The notes below the pieces were generated by a model, which saw only the letters and a program-made list of their open reading frames with translations, was not told the DNA's origin and did no database searches. A stretch of 64,000 bases of DNA from Natronospirillum operosum (lineage in GTDB: Bacteria > Pseudomonadota > Gammaproteobacteria > Pseudomonadales > Natronospirillaceae). Each line of letters starts with the position of its first letter. Position 1 is the stretch's first letter. The translations under genes were made by a program, and so were the position numbers. Of the stretch, positions 39,304-51,022 are shown piece after piece. Where the stretch lies: assembly GCF_004768465.1 (NCBI RefSeq), contig NZ_SRMF01000003.1, positions 62,001 through 126,000 of the forward strand. The letters run 5' to 3'.

Positions 39304-41472
39304 TCAAAATTCTATCGGATCGACGTCGACCCCCCAGCTCAGCCGACTGGGTATCTTCATGCCGCGTGCTATTGTCAGCACGGCGCTGTCGAGAGCCTGG
39401 TGCAGCGGTGCGCGGCGGGTGGCCTTGAGCAGCCAGAGCATGCGGTACTGGCCGGCACGGCGGCTCATCATGGCGGGCATGGGGCCGACCGCCTGCACGC
39501 CGTCTGGCAGCGCCAGGATGCGGCTCAGTTCATGCAGAAACCCCCAGGCGGTTTCCTCTTCCGGGTGGTCGGCACGCAGCAGGGCCAGATGCGAGAAGGG
39601 TGGCATGTCGGCCTGCTGACGCTCGTCCAGCAGGCGCTGCGCCAGGGTCGAATAGTCGTCCCGCAGAAACTGGTTGAGCAGGGGGTGTTCCGGCAGTCGC
39701 GTCTGCAGCAGGATTTCGGCTCTGGCGCGCCGCCGTCCGGCGCGGCCGGATACCTGGGTGAGCAGCTGCGCCGTGCGCTCGAAGGCCCGGAAGTCGGCAC
39801 TGAACAGGCCGCTGTCGGCATCGAGAATGCCGGTCAGCGTGACATTGGGGTAGTCATGTCCCTTGGCCAGCATCTGGGTGCCGAGCAGGATACCCGACTG
39901 CCCGGCCTGCACTTCACTGTTGATCCGGGCCCAGTCGTCCTGATTGCGGATACGGTCGCGGTCGATACGCCAGATGGTGGTGTCCGGCCAGCGCTGCTGC
40001 AGATACTGCTCCAGACCGGCCGTGCCCAGGCCCAGCGGCACCAGGCGGGTTTCACCGCAGTGCTCGCAGGGATAGGGCGGGCGGTGCGACCAGCCGCAGT
40101 GGTGACACAGCAGCCGCGCCGGGTTTTCGTGATAGGTGACATAGGCCGAGCAATTGGGACAATGCTGAATGGTGCCGCAGGCCTCGCAGATCATGCTGGG
40201 TGCGATACCGCGCCGGTTCAGGAACAGCATCACCTGTCGGCCGTGCTGCAGATGGTCGTCCATGCGCTCGACCAGCGGCGCACTGAGGCCGTGGGCCACG
40301 GGATGTCGGTTGAGGTCCAGCAGGCTGCGCGCGACCTCGCCCTGGTCACTGCGTCGTGGCAGATCATGCCGCTGATAGCGCCCGGTCACGGCATTCTGCA
40401 GGGTTTCCAGCGCCGGTGTGGCGCTGCCGAGCAGAATCGGACAGGCAGCCTGGTGGGCGCGCCACAGCGCCACATCGCGTGCATGATAGCGCACGCCGTC
40501 CTGCTGCTTGTAGGAGCCGTCGTGCTCCTCGTCGACAATGATCAGGCCCAGGTCGGCAAAGGGCGCCAGTACAGAAGAGCGTGTACCCAGTACCAGAGGC
40601 ACCTTGTTGGCGGCGAGGTCGCGCCACACCCGCAGTCGGGCGGCGTCACCCATGCCGCTGTGCAGTTGTTCGACCGGCATGCCCAGACGCTGACTGAAGC
40701 GTGCCACCATCTGCGGCGTCAGGCCGATTTCGGGCAGTAGAATCAGGCACTGTCGGCCCTGCTGCAGAATCTGCCGACACCACTCTATATAGAGTTCGGT
40801 CTTGCCACTGCCGGTGACGCCGAGCAGCAGTTGCGGTGCCCGGCCAGCCTGCAGTTCGGTCAGCACCGACTGCTGGGCGGCGCTCAGGGTGAGGTTGGAC
40901 TCGGGCGCGGGCCGGGGGCGAACGTGGCTTTCCTGCTGCCAGGCTGCGAGTTCATCCCGCACCAGCGAGTCGGCACTGGCCTTGCTGATATCCAGGGCCT
41001 TCAATTCATCACGGCTAAGCGTGCTGTGCTGCTGCAACTGACGCACCAGTTGCTGGCGCTTGGCCCCCTTGAGCTGATCGGGCGCCAGAGCCCGTCCGCG
41101 TTCGGTCAGTGTCAGACTGTGGGGCGAGCGGGTGGCGGGCAGGGCCAGGCCCGGACGCGCGGCGGCTGGCAGGCACAATTCATAGGCTTCGCCGATGGGG
41201 GCGTGATAGTAGCGGGCCATCCATTCGGCCAGCGCACACAGCGACTCCGGCAGCAGTGGCTCGGTGTCCGGCACCTGCTGAATGGGTTTCAGGCGCAGGT
41301 TGGTCGGCACGCTGTCCGCGCTGCCGGTGATGATACCGCCTGCCTGTCGGTTGCCGAATGCGACCCGGACCCTCTGCCCGCGCGCCAGGCCAGGAGGACC
41401 GGTGTAGGTGAAGGTCTGGTGCAGCGGGCAGAACACGGCGACAGCGTAGGGCACGCAATCCGATGCATCCAT
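39304..41472 (-). CDS. priA: Primosomal replication restart helicase PriA
   Basis: PriA is the 3'-5' superfamily 2 helicase that reloads the replisome at stalled forks. The 722 residues contain an N-terminal DNA-binding domain, Walker A GVTGSGKTELY, DEEH in IIVDEEHDGSYKQQDG, and the zinc-binding cysteine pairs (CEACGTIQHCPNC, CHHC and CEHC) of the family. I chose MDASDCVPY because the frame upstream overlaps the rpmE promoter region. It is divergent from rpmE. Confidence 0.97.
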   Translation of the reverse strand: MDASDCVPYAVAVFCPLHQTFTYTGPPGLARGQRVRVAFGNRQAGGIITGSADSVPTNLRLKPIQQVPDTEPLLPESLCALAEWMARYYHAPIGEAYELCLPAAARPGLALPATRSPHSLTLTERGRALAPDQLKGAKRQQLVRQLQQHSTLSRDELKALDISKASADSLVRDELAAWQQESHVRPRPAPESNLTLSAAQQSVLTELQAGRAPQLLLGVTGSGKTELYIEWCRQILQQGRQCLILLPEIGLTPQMVARFSQRLGMPVEQLHSGMGDAARLRVWRDLAANKVPLVLGTRSSVLAPFADLGLIIVDEEHDGSYKQQDGVRYHARDVALWRAHQAACPILLGSATPALETLQNAVTGRYQRHDLPRRSDQGEVARSLLDLNRHPVAHGLSAPLVERMDDHLQHGRQVMLFLNRRGIAPSMICEACGTIQHCPNCSAYVTYHENPARLLCHHCGWSHRPPYPCEHCGETRLVPLGLGTAGLEQYLQQRWPDTTIWRIDRDRIRNQDDWARINSEVQAGQSGILLGTQMLAKGHDYPNVTLTGILDADSGLFSADFRAFERTAQLLTQVSGRAGRRRARAEILLQTRLPEHPLLNQFLRDDYSTLAQRLLDERQQADMPPFSHLALLRADHPEEETAWGFLHELSRILALPDGVQAVGPMPAMMSRRAGQYRMLWLLKATRRAPLHQALDSAVLTIARGMKIPSRLSWGVDVDPIEF

Positions 41473-41638
41473 TGGTTGTGCTTTACTCTGGTTCTGGTAA
41501 GATTTGCCGCCCCATGAAGAGCGCTCCGATTGTGCCCGATGCATGATTGGAGTTCAAAACAAACCGTGCGGTGCCCGGGTAGGTGTCCAGACAAACGACC
41601 CACGCCGGGTAGCGGCACGTGAAAAACAGAGGTTTTCC

Positions 41639-41860
41639 ATGCAAGCAAGCATTCATCCCAAATATGAAGAGCTGGTGGCCAAGTGCTCCTGCGGCAATGT
41701 TATCACCACCCGCTCCACCCGTGGCGGTACCATGCAGCTGGACGTTTGCTCTGCCTGCCATCCGTTCTATACCGGCAAGCAGAAACTGGTTGATACCGGT
41801 GGCCGTGTAGACCGCTTCAAGAAGCGGTTCGGCAACCGTGGTGCCATCACCACCAAGTAA
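41639..41860 (+). CDS. rpmE: Ribosomal protein L31
   Basis: L31 is a large-subunit protein of the bridge to the 30S subunit. The 73 residues are the zinc-binding C+ form: KCSCGN and [14 protein letters not shown] give the four cysteines. The gene has its own terminator at 41877-41899. Confidence 0.98.
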   Translation: MQASIHPKYEELVAKCSCGNVITTRSTRGGTMQLDVCSACHPFYTGKQKLVDTGGRVDRFKKRFGNRGAITTK

Positions 41861-41876
41861 GCAGGTACAGAAACAG

Positions 41877-41899
41877 AAACGCCCTTCGGGGCGTTTTTT
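41877..41899 (+). terminator. Terminator after rpmE
   Basis: AAACGCCC (41877-41884), loop TTCG, GGGCGTTT (41889-41896) and a continuing T-run form a perfect rho-independent terminator. Confidence 0.95.
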
Positions 41900-41984
41900 G
41901 TTTCAGCCGCGCTTACACTGAGTTATCTTAAGGTGCACCTTTAATCGGGTCTTTGAGTCACTCCCCAGGATTCGGAACGCAACC

Positions 41985-43238
41985 ATGTCACAATCAGAAT
42001 TCAAGAAAGACGCCCTTCGTTACCATGCAGAGCCCCGTCCCGGCAAGCTGAGTATCGAGATTTCCACCGCTGCTGAAACCCAGCGCGATCTGTCACTGGC
42101 CTACAGCCCCGGCGTAGCCGAACCCGTGCGTGCTATCGCTGCCGACCCCGAGGCCGCCTACCAGTACACCACGAAGGGCAATCTGGTTGGTGTCATCTCC
42201 AATGGCTCGGCGATTCTGGGTCTGGGCAATCTCGGTGCCCTGGCCAGCAAGCCCGTGATGGAAGGCAAGGCCCTGCTGTTCAAGCGGTTCGCCAATATTG
42301 ATTCCATTGATATTGAAGTCGATACGCAGGATGTGGACGAGTTCGTGCAGACGGTCGAGCGTATCGCGCTGACCTTTGGCGGTATCAACCTGGAAGATAT
42401 CAAGGCCCCCGAATGCTTTGAAATCGAGCGTCAATTGATTGAACGCTGCAACATCCCGGTGTTCCACGACGACCAGCATGGTACGGCCATTGTGACCGTG
42501 GCCGGCATGCTCAATGCGCTGGAGATTGCCAACAAGCCTATTGGCGAGGCGCGTCTGGTCTGTCTGGGTGCTGGCGCGGCGGCCATTTCCTGCTGCCGTC
42601 TGCTGAAAGCTGCCGGCATGAAACCGGAGAACATCCTGATGCTGGACCGCAAGGGTGTAATATCCAGGGGGCGCGACGGCCTCAACAAGTACAAGGAAGA
42701 GTTTGCCGTCGAGACGGACCGACGCACCCTGGCCGACGCGGTCAAGGATGCCGACATCTTCCTGGGCCTGTCCGGGCCGGACCTGTTCTCGGCCGACCTG
42801 CTGAAGACCATGGCGCCGCAGCCCATCGTATTCGCCTGCTCCAACCCCGATCCGGAGATTCTGCCGGAAGTGGCGCGGGAAGCGCGCCCCGACGTGATCA
42901 TGGCGACAGGTCGTTCCGACTACCCAAATCAGGTCAACAATGTACTCGGCTTCCCGTTCATCTTCCGGGGCGCGCTCGATGTGCGGGCGTCAGCCATCAA
43001 CGAGGAAATGAAGCTGGCAGCGGCCAAGGCCATTGGCGAACTGGCGCGGCTGCCGGTGCCGGAAGAAATTCTGCAGGCCTATGACGTGAAGGAAATGAGC
43101 TTCGGGCCGGAATACATCATTCCCAAGCCGATTGACGGGCGTTTGCTGAATACCGTAGCCGGGGCTGTGGCCCGTGCGGCCGTGGACAGCGGCGTCGCCC
43201 ATGCACCACTGCCGGATCAGTACAAGGCGACGATCTGA
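41985..43238 (+). CDS. maeB: NADP-dependent malic enzyme, short form
   Basis: The enzyme oxidatively decarboxylates malate to pyruvate with NADP. The 417 residues contain the malic domain (SLAYSPGVAEPVRAI, then GNLGALASKPVMEGKALLFK) and the NAD(P)-binding domain (VCLGAGAAAISC). It lacks the phosphotransacetylase-like C-terminal extension of E. coli MaeB, as does its counterpart at this position in Pseudomonas. A repeat element starts directly after the stop. Confidence 0.95.
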   Translation: MSQSEFKKDALRYHAEPRPGKLSIEISTAAETQRDLSLAYSPGVAEPVRAIAADPEAAYQYTTKGNLVGVISNGSAILGLGNLGALASKPVMEGKALLFKRFANIDSIDIEVDTQDVDEFVQTVERIALTFGGINLEDIKAPECFEIERQLIERCNIPVFHDDQHGTAIVTVAGMLNALEIANKPIGEARLVCLGAGAAAISCCRLLKAAGMKPENILMLDRKGVISRGRDGLNKYKEEFAVETDRRTLADAVKDADIFLGLSGPDLFSADLLKTMAPQPIVFACSNPDPEILPEVAREARPDVIMATGRSDYPNQVNNVLGFPFIFRGALDVRASAINEEMKLAAAKAIGELARLPVPEEILQAYDVKEMSFGPEYIIPKPIDGRLLNTVAGAVARAAVDSGVAHAPLPDQYKATI

Positions 43239-43239
43239 A

Positions 43240-43480
43240 GTTTTAGTCGACAGATGACAGTAGACGGTCGACAGTTGTTTGTAGTCGAAAGTTGACAGTA
43301 GACAGTGGGTTTTAGTCGACGGTCGACATTGGGTTGTAGTCGACAGATGACGGTCGACAGTAGACAGTGGGGTTTAGTCGACAGAAGACAGTAGACGGTC
43401 GACAGTGAGGGTTTGACAGCCTTCTGTGGTTTGGAACGATTCTACCGTCTACCGTCTACCGTCTACCGTCTACCGTCTAC
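43240..43480 (-). repeat. Composite repeat element C with 7-bp tandem array (about 5.7 copies)
   Basis: This is the longest element and fills the whole gap between maeB and ponA. The left block (43240-43420) holds several tandem variants of TTTAGTCGACAGATGACAG, GTAGACGGTCGACAG and TAGTCGAC. The array (43441-43480, unit TACCGTC) runs directly into the ponA stop codon (43481-43483). GTAGACGGT at 43260-43268 and 43391-43399 is complementary to the array unit. Confidence 0.95.
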
Positions 43481-45922
43481 TCAGAACAACCGGTTCGAAC
43501 CATCCCCCGAACCCGTGCCGCCGCTGCCTGAAGCACCGCCATTGCCGGAGCCGGTCACGCTTTCCGTGGGCACCAGATCGGAGCGGAACACTTCAAATAC
43601 GGCGCCATTGTAACCCGGTGGCGCCAGCTTGCCTGACTCGGGATCAATACGGACCTGCGCGATGCCCGAGGGCCGTGACCAGGGCGAATCCGGTGTGCCG
43701 GCCAGCGCTTCACTCATGAAATCGATCCAGATCGGCAGCGCCGCCCGTCCCCCGAACTCATTGAAACCAAGCGACGTATTGTCGTCCCGGCCCACCCAGG
43801 CGGCCGCCACCAGATTGGGATTGAAACCGGCAAACCAGGCATCGGCACCGTTGTTGGTGGTACCGGTCTTGCCGGCAATATCGCTGCGCCCCAGGCTTTG
43901 GGCCGCTGTACCGGTACCCCGTGTAATGCCCTGGCGCAGCATGTCGACCATCAGATAATGGGTCTGGGCGCTGAGGATGCGCTCGGCCAGACCCGGGGTT
44001 TCCGGGTCGCAATCGCGACAGGCCCTGACCCGCGGAGACTCGTAGACAATATTGCCATTGGGGTCTTCGATGCGGTCGACCAGATAGGGGTCGACCCGGA
44101 AGCCGCCGTTGGCGAACGCCGCGTAGCCGCGGGTCACCTCAAGCGGGGTGTAGGACGAGTTGCCGAGCACCATGCCGAGGTTGCGATCCAGCCGTGCCGG
44201 ATCAAAGCCGAAATTGCTGACATAGTTGGACGCATAGGTGACCCCGATATCATTCAGCAGACGTACGCTGGCCACATTGATGGACCGATACAGGGCTTCC
44301 CGCATCGGGATATAGCCCAGATAGCGATCACTGGAGTTGCGCGGCCGCCAGACCTCTTCCAGCGTCGCATCCTGCATGCTGATGGGCGCGTCATTCACCA
44401 GGGTGGAGGGTGAAAGGCCGGCATCCAGCGCGGCGGCATAGACGAAGGGCTTGAAGGTGGAGCCAGGCTGCCGATTGGCCTGCGTGACCCGGTTGAAGCG
44501 GCTGAGGAAGAAGTCGAAGCCGCCCACCATGGCCTTGATGCCACCATCATTGGGGTCCATGGCGATAAAGCCGCTCTGGGCCTCGGGAATCTGCGTCAGG
44601 CGCCAGTTGCCATTGTCGCCCCGGCGTACCCGAATCACATCGCCTTCCGTCAGCACATCACTGGGGCCGGAGATGCGCGGGCCATAGTTGTCGATGCTGC
44701 GCCGCTCGCGGGCCCAGGTCATGCCTTCCAGAGGGATTTCGATCCAGCCGCTGTAGCGCCCCCAGGCCAGCACATGTGGCAGGACAGTCGGTTCCGCTGC
44801 AGAGTCTTCATCTGCTGCGAGGTCCTGGCCGTCTTCCACATGGATGACCAGGGCTGGCTCCAGACCGCCGAAGAAGCCATGCTGACTGATCAGGCGCTGG
44901 TAGAGTTCGGTATCTTCTCGGTCGTGTTCTGTCGGCAGTTCGTGATTGGCCTCGGGGCCGACATAGCCATGGCGTTCCGAGTAGTTCAGCAGATGGCGCA
45001 CCACCGCCCGATTGGCCGCATCCTGCTGTCGGGCGTCAATGGAGGTATAAACCTTGTAGCCGGCATTGATGGCGTCCTCACCGAACAGGCGTACCACTTC
45101 GAGCCGGGCCTGTTCGGCCACATAGGGTGCACTGACCGCAATGCGGGCGGAATTGCGTTCCGCCGTGTTGGGCGCGGCAATGGCGCGCTGATACTCGGTG
45201 TCGGTGATGAAGTCCAGGTTGTACATCCGGTTGAGCACGGTATCGCGCCGGCTCATGGCGCGCTCGGGGAAGGCCAGCGGATTGGCGCCCGAAGGCCGCT
45301 GGTGCAGACCCGCCAGCATGGCCAGTTCGGGCAGTTCCAGCTCGCTGATGTCGCGCCCGTAATAGACCTGCGCCGCAGCCTGTATGCCGTAGGCGCGATG
45401 ACCCAGATACATCTGGTTGGAATACAGTTCCAGAATCTCGGCCTTGGTCAGGACCTGCTCCATGCGGAAGGCCAGGATGATCTCGGTAAACTTGCGGGTA
45501 AAGGTCTTGTCCGGGTTGAGGAAGAAGGAGCGCGCCACCTGCTGGGTCAGCGTGCTGCCGCCGGAGCCCGGGCGCCCGGTGGTAATGAACTCCAGCGCTG
45601 CACTGCCGAATCGCATCGGATCGACGCCGATATGATCTTCAAAGCGATGGTCCTCGATGGCCATCAAAGCTTTGACATACAGCTCCGGAATTTCTTCAAA
45701 TTGTAACGGCGTACGCCTTTGCTCGCCGATTTCGGCCATCAACTGGCCGTCAGCGGAATAAATGCTGAGGGGTGTCTGCAATTCGACATCCTTCAGTACT
45801 TCCACCGGCGGAATGGTAGGCGCCAGATAAAGGTAGATGGCAGCGCAGACTGTCACAAAACCGGTAAAGGCTGTGAGGCCGGCCCAAAGCAGAATATGCC
45901 ATCCCCGTTTAATCAGAATCAT
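43481..45922 (-). CDS. ponA: Penicillin-binding protein 1A
   Basis: This bifunctional class A PBP polymerises and cross-links peptidoglycan. The 813 residues have an N-terminal membrane anchor, a glycosyltransferase domain (catalytic Glu in AIEDHRFEDHIG; QQVARSFF), a linker OB-like domain and a transpeptidase domain with STFK (QPGSTFKPF), SIN (YRSINVAS) and KTGT. It ends with a Ser/Gly-rich tail. It is divergent from pilM as in Pseudomonas. Confidence 0.97.
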   Translation of the reverse strand: MILIKRGWHILLWAGLTAFTGFVTVCAAIYLYLAPTIPPVEVLKDVELQTPLSIYSADGQLMAEIGEQRRTPLQFEEIPELYVKALMAIEDHRFEDHIGVDPMRFGSAALEFITTGRPGSGGSTLTQQVARSFFLNPDKTFTRKFTEIILAFRMEQVLTKAEILELYSNQMYLGHRAYGIQAAAQVYYGRDISELELPELAMLAGLHQRPSGANPLAFPERAMSRRDTVLNRMYNLDFITDTEYQRAIAAPNTAERNSARIAVSAPYVAEQARLEVVRLFGEDAINAGYKVYTSIDARQQDAANRAVVRHLLNYSERHGYVGPEANHELPTEHDREDTELYQRLISQHGFFGGLEPALVIHVEDGQDLAADEDSAAEPTVLPHVLAWGRYSGWIEIPLEGMTWARERRSIDNYGPRISGPSDVLTEGDVIRVRRGDNGNWRLTQIPEAQSGFIAMDPNDGGIKAMVGGFDFFLSRFNRVTQANRQPGSTFKPFVYAAALDAGLSPSTLVNDAPISMQDATLEEVWRPRNSSDRYLGYIPMREALYRSINVASVRLLNDIGVTYASNYVSNFGFDPARLDRNLGMVLGNSSYTPLEVTRGYAAFANGGFRVDPYLVDRIEDPNGNIVYESPRVRACRDCDPETPGLAERILSAQTHYLMVDMLRQGITRGTGTAAQSLGRSDIAGKTGTTNNGADAWFAGFNPNLVAAAWVGRDDNTSLGFNEFGGRAALPIWIDFMSEALAGTPDSPWSRPSGIAQVRIDPESGKLAPPGYNGAVFEVFRSDLVPTESVTGSGNGGASGSGGTGSGDGSNRLF

Positions 45923-46094
45923 GGTCTAGAACACCCGCAGTTTGATAACCGTTTCGCAAAAAAAAACATTATACGCCAAGTTGGTAGGTGTGATAGTTGT
46001 CAAAACACTTCCGGTGCTTTCTAATGGGTTACTCAGTTTGTGCGCCATTTCTTTGACGCTCCCGGGTTCGCCCGACAGCTAACAGGTACCGTGA

Positions 46095-47736
<1,642 letters not shown>

Positions 47737-47740
<4 letters not shown>

Positions 47741-48366
47741 GCCTGAAAGATTCTCTGCAGCAACTGCAGGATTTCGATTTCAACAATATCGAATGGGAGC
47801 GCATGGGGGTCTGGCCGGCGCCGGTCAAGGTCCTGTTCGTGCTGCTGATCATGGGTGCCATCCTGACCATTGGCTATTTCCTGCTGCTCAAGCCGGCGCA
47901 GGAGAACCTGCAACGCGTGCAGGCAGAGGAGAGCCGGCTGATGGATGACTATGAAAGCAAGGCGTTCCAGGTGGCCAATCTGGAGGAATACAGAGAACAG
48001 CTGCAGAGCATGCGCGAAACCTTCGAGACCGTGCTGCGCCAGTTGCCGGATGATACCGAGATTCCCGACCTGCTGGTGGACATCAATGACACCGCCGAGT
48101 TCAGCGGCCTGACCGTGAATGAACTGAGCATCGACAGCCCGGAGCCCGAAGAGCTGTTCATCGAGCAACCGCTGAACCTGGAGGCCGTGGGCGGTTATCA
48201 CGAGATCGGCGCCTTCGTCTCCGGCATGTCTGCTCTGCCCCGTATCGTGACCCTGCACAACTTTTCCCTGGAACCGACGGGTGATCAGGGTTCAGCCGGT
48301 CCGCGCCTGCGCCTGCGCATCGATGTCAAAACCTACCAGTATCGTGATGCGGCGGAGGACAGATGA
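47737..48366 (+). CDS. pilO: Type IV pilus assembly protein PilO
   Basis: PilO pairs with PilN in the periplasm. The 209 residues carry one helix (about 30-52; VKVLFVLLIMGAILTIGYFLL), a coiled coil (about 55-90) and a C-terminal ferredoxin-like domain. It overlaps pilP by 4 bp. Confidence 0.95.
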
Positions 48367-48902
48367 TGCGACGCAGCTTTCCTCTGGCAGGCATGATGAT
48401 GATCGGAGTATTGCTGGCCGGCTGTGATACCGGACGGGATTTCTCGGATATCCGGGCGCGCATGGCAGAACTGGATGAGCGGCCGAGTGGCCGGGTGCCG
48501 GATGTGCCCGAGTATGAAGCACAGGAGCTGTTCTTCTACAGCGCCGCCGATCTGCGCAGTCCGTTCCAGTCCTTTATTGAAGAGCAGCAGCGGGAAGCCG
48601 AACAGGAAGAGGACACCGGCGTCGACCCGCCGGATGAAGACCGCGAACGCGAGCCGCTCGAAGCCTATGGCCTGGATGAGCTGCGCATGGTCGGTCACAT
48701 CCAGCGCGAGGGCGAGAGCATCCGGGCTCTGGTCACGGCGCCGGGCGGCACCCTGTACCAGGTGCAGTCCGGCCAGTATATGGGCAGAAATTATGGGCGC
48801 GTGGTGGTAATCACATCACGCCGAATCGATCTGGTGGAAACCGTCCCCAGCGGGCGGGGTGGTTGGCTGGAGCGGCCACAGTCGCTCAGTCTCGCCGAAT
48901 AG
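48363..48902 (+). CDS. pilP: Type IV pilus lipoprotein PilP
   Basis: PilP is a lipoprotein that connects PilN/PilO to the secretin PilQ. The 179-residue precursor has the lipobox VLLAGC (Cys about 20), an acidic disordered middle and the beta domain LRMVGHIQREGESIRALVTAP. It is 14 bp upstream of the chosen pilQ start. Confidence 0.95.
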   Translation: MMRRSFPLAGMMMIGVLLAGCDTGRDFSDIRARMAELDERPSGRVPDVPEYEAQELFFYSAADLRSPFQSFIEEQQREAEQEEDTGVDPPDEDREREPLEAYGLDELRMVGHIQREGESIRALVTAPGGTLYQVQSGQYMGRNYGRVVVITSRRIDLVETVPSGRGGWLERPQSLSLAE

Positions 48903-48916
48903 GCAATGGGAACAGA

Positions 48917-51016
48917 ATGATGAAAATCACAACAGCCTGCACATCAATGGGTCGCGTCCTGGGCAGCGCACTGGCGGCGCTGGTGCTGGCGCCACTGAGC
49001 TGGTCGGTCGACCTGACCGACATCAGTTTCGTGGGGCTGGATGGCGGGCGCGCGGAAATCACGCTGCAGTTTGACGGCCCGGCACCTCAGCCTACCTCCT
49101 ACGAGATACAGCAACCGGCACGGATTTCAATAGACCTGCCGGATACCGTCAGTGCCCTGCCCGAACGCTACTACACCATCGGCCTGGGCAACACCCGGGC
49201 GGCCACGGTACTGACTTCCGGCGACCGGACCCGAGTGGTACTGAACCTGAATCGCCTTGAAACCCATGATATTGAACGTACGGACGAACGCACGCTGGTG
49301 GTGCGGGTGGGTGGCCCGCGCGGGGTTTCCCAGGTGGCGCAGGAAGGTCGTGCCTCCGGCCAGGTGCAGGACCTCGACTTCCGGCGCAATGAGGACGGCG
49401 AAGCCCAGGTGCGTATCCAGATGTCCGACAATCGGGCCAATGTCGATATCTCGCGCTCCTCCGGGCGCATTCTGGTCGATATCCCGGAGTACGAACTGCC
49501 GAGCGAACTGGCCCGGCGCCTTGATGTGCTCGACTTTTCCACGGCAGTGCGCTACATCACGGCCCGTCAGCTGGGTGACGGCACTCGCATAGAGATCGAG
49601 CCCGAGCCCAACTTCGATTATGCCGCCTTCCAGACCGGCAACACCCTGGCCATCAACGTCAAGGAGCTGACAGCTGACGAACAGGTTGCTGCCGAAGACG
49701 AGTTTCCCTTCACCGGCGAGCGCATTTCCTTCAACTTCCAGGATGTCGAACTGCGGCGGGTGCTGCAGATCATCGCCGATACCGCCGGCAAGAGTCTGGT
49801 TGTAGCGGACAATGTCGGGGGCAATATCACCATCCTGCTCGACAATGTGCCGTGGGATCAGGCGCTCGATATTATCCTGACCGCACGCAATCTGGACCAG
49901 CGCGCTCAGGGCGACGTGCTGCTGATTGCACCGGCGCAGGAAATCGCCGAGCAGGAGCAGCAGCGGCTGGCCAACCAGCAGGCCATGGAAGAACTGGCAC
50001 CGCTGGAAACCGAGTTCGTGCAGATCAACTACACCACGGCCAGCAATGTGCTGTCGTTCATTCGTGACGACGAAAACCTGCTGTCCTCACGCGGCGCGGC
50101 GACCATCGACTCGCGCACCAACAGCCTGATGATTCGTGATACCGCGCCCAACCTGATGCGTATTCGGGAAGCCATAGATTTCATCGACATCCCGGTGCGC
50201 CAGGTCATGCTGGAAAGCCGTATCGTTGTGGCCCAGTCCTCCTTTACCAATGACATGGGCATTCGCTGGGGCGGTGGCGCGCTGGCGCGCGGCGGTGCCA
50301 CCAGCGGTTATATCACCACCGGTGGTATGGGTGGCGCGCAGGATTTCCGCCAGATCGGCTCCCAGTGGAGCGAGTTCTATGATGATCTGGGCCAGGGCGG
50401 CCAGGGTACACCGCCGTCCTATCAGAGTGTGGCGGTGCCGACCAACACCAGCATTCAGGCCATTCCGCAGCCGCTCAATTCGAATGCGGCGGCCTTCACG
50501 GTTGGCTTTGCGGCGCTTGACTATGCGCTGGACCTGGAGCTGTCGGCGCTGGAAAGCCGGGGCCAGGCCGAAATTGTCTCGCAGCCGAAACTGATTACCT
50601 CGGACGGCAACGAGGCCGAGATAGCCTCGGGTACAACCATCCCCTTCCCCGGTGCTGATGGCGGCACCGAATTCGTGGATGCGGTACTGTCCATGACGGC
50701 AACCCCACAGATTACCCCGGACAACCGGGTCATGCTGCAACTGGAAGTGATTCAGGATTCGCCTGCCGGCGGCGGCTCGGGTAATATCAACACCAACACT
50801 CTGCGGACTCAGGTGCTGGTGGATGATGGCGAGACACTGGTGCTGGGTGGCGTATATCGGGTGGAAGATGTGGAAGAAGTGACCCAGATTCCCGTGCTGG
50901 GGGATCTGCCGATACTGGGCCGCTTCTTCCGCAGTACCTCACAGCTTGAACTGAAAAACGAGCTGCTGATCTTCATCACACCACGACTGATTGAAGACCG
51001 GGTGGCCGGGAACTGA
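48917..51016 (+). CDS. pilQ: Type IV pilus secretin PilQ
   Basis: PilQ forms the outer-membrane channel for the pilus fibre. The 699-residue precursor has a signal peptide, AMIN-type domains at the N-terminus (DISFVGLDGGRAEITLQF and a second copy near residues 140-220), an STN/N0 region (ISFNFQDVELRRVLQIIAD), N1 repeats and the secretin core ending LPILGRFFRS and LLIFITPRLI. The start has two adjacent ATGs (48917, 48920); the frame is open 18 codons further into pilP. Confidence 0.96.
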   Translation: MMKITTACTSMGRVLGSALAALVLAPLSWSVDLTDISFVGLDGGRAEITLQFDGPAPQPTSYEIQQPARISIDLPDTVSALPERYYTIGLGNTRAATVLTSGDRTRVVLNLNRLETHDIERTDERTLVVRVGGPRGVSQVAQEGRASGQVQDLDFRRNEDGEAQVRIQMSDNRANVDISRSSGRILVDIPEYELPSELARRLDVLDFSTAVRYITARQLGDGTRIEIEPEPNFDYAAFQTGNTLAINVKELTADEQVAAEDEFPFTGERISFNFQDVELRRVLQIIADTAGKSLVVADNVGGNITILLDNVPWDQALDIILTARNLDQRAQGDVLLIAPAQEIAEQEQQRLANQQAMEELAPLETEFVQINYTTASNVLSFIRDDENLLSSRGAATIDSRTNSLMIRDTAPNLMRIREAIDFIDIPVRQVMLESRIVVAQSSFTNDMGIRWGGGALARGGATSGYITTGGMGGAQDFRQIGSQWSEFYDDLGQGGQGTPPSYQSVAVPTNTSIQAIPQPLNSNAAAFTVGFAALDYALDLELSALESRGQAEIVSQPKLITSDGNEAEIASGTTIPFPGADGGTEFVDAVLSMTATPQITPDNRVMLQLEVIQDSPAGGGSGNINTNTLRTQVLVDDGETLVLGGVYRVEDVEEVTQIPVLGDLPILGRFFRSTSQLELKNELLIFITPRLIEDRVAGN

Positions 51017-51022
51017 GACATT

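Noticed and set aside
39244-40740. Open frame starting inside repeat element B and running antisense to priA
   Set aside because: Its start lies in repeat DNA and the rest mirrors priA; no protein features.
41473-41544. N-terminal extension of PriA
   Set aside because: The extra residues do not match family N-termini and would overlap the rpmE promoter region; the Met at 41472 fits better.
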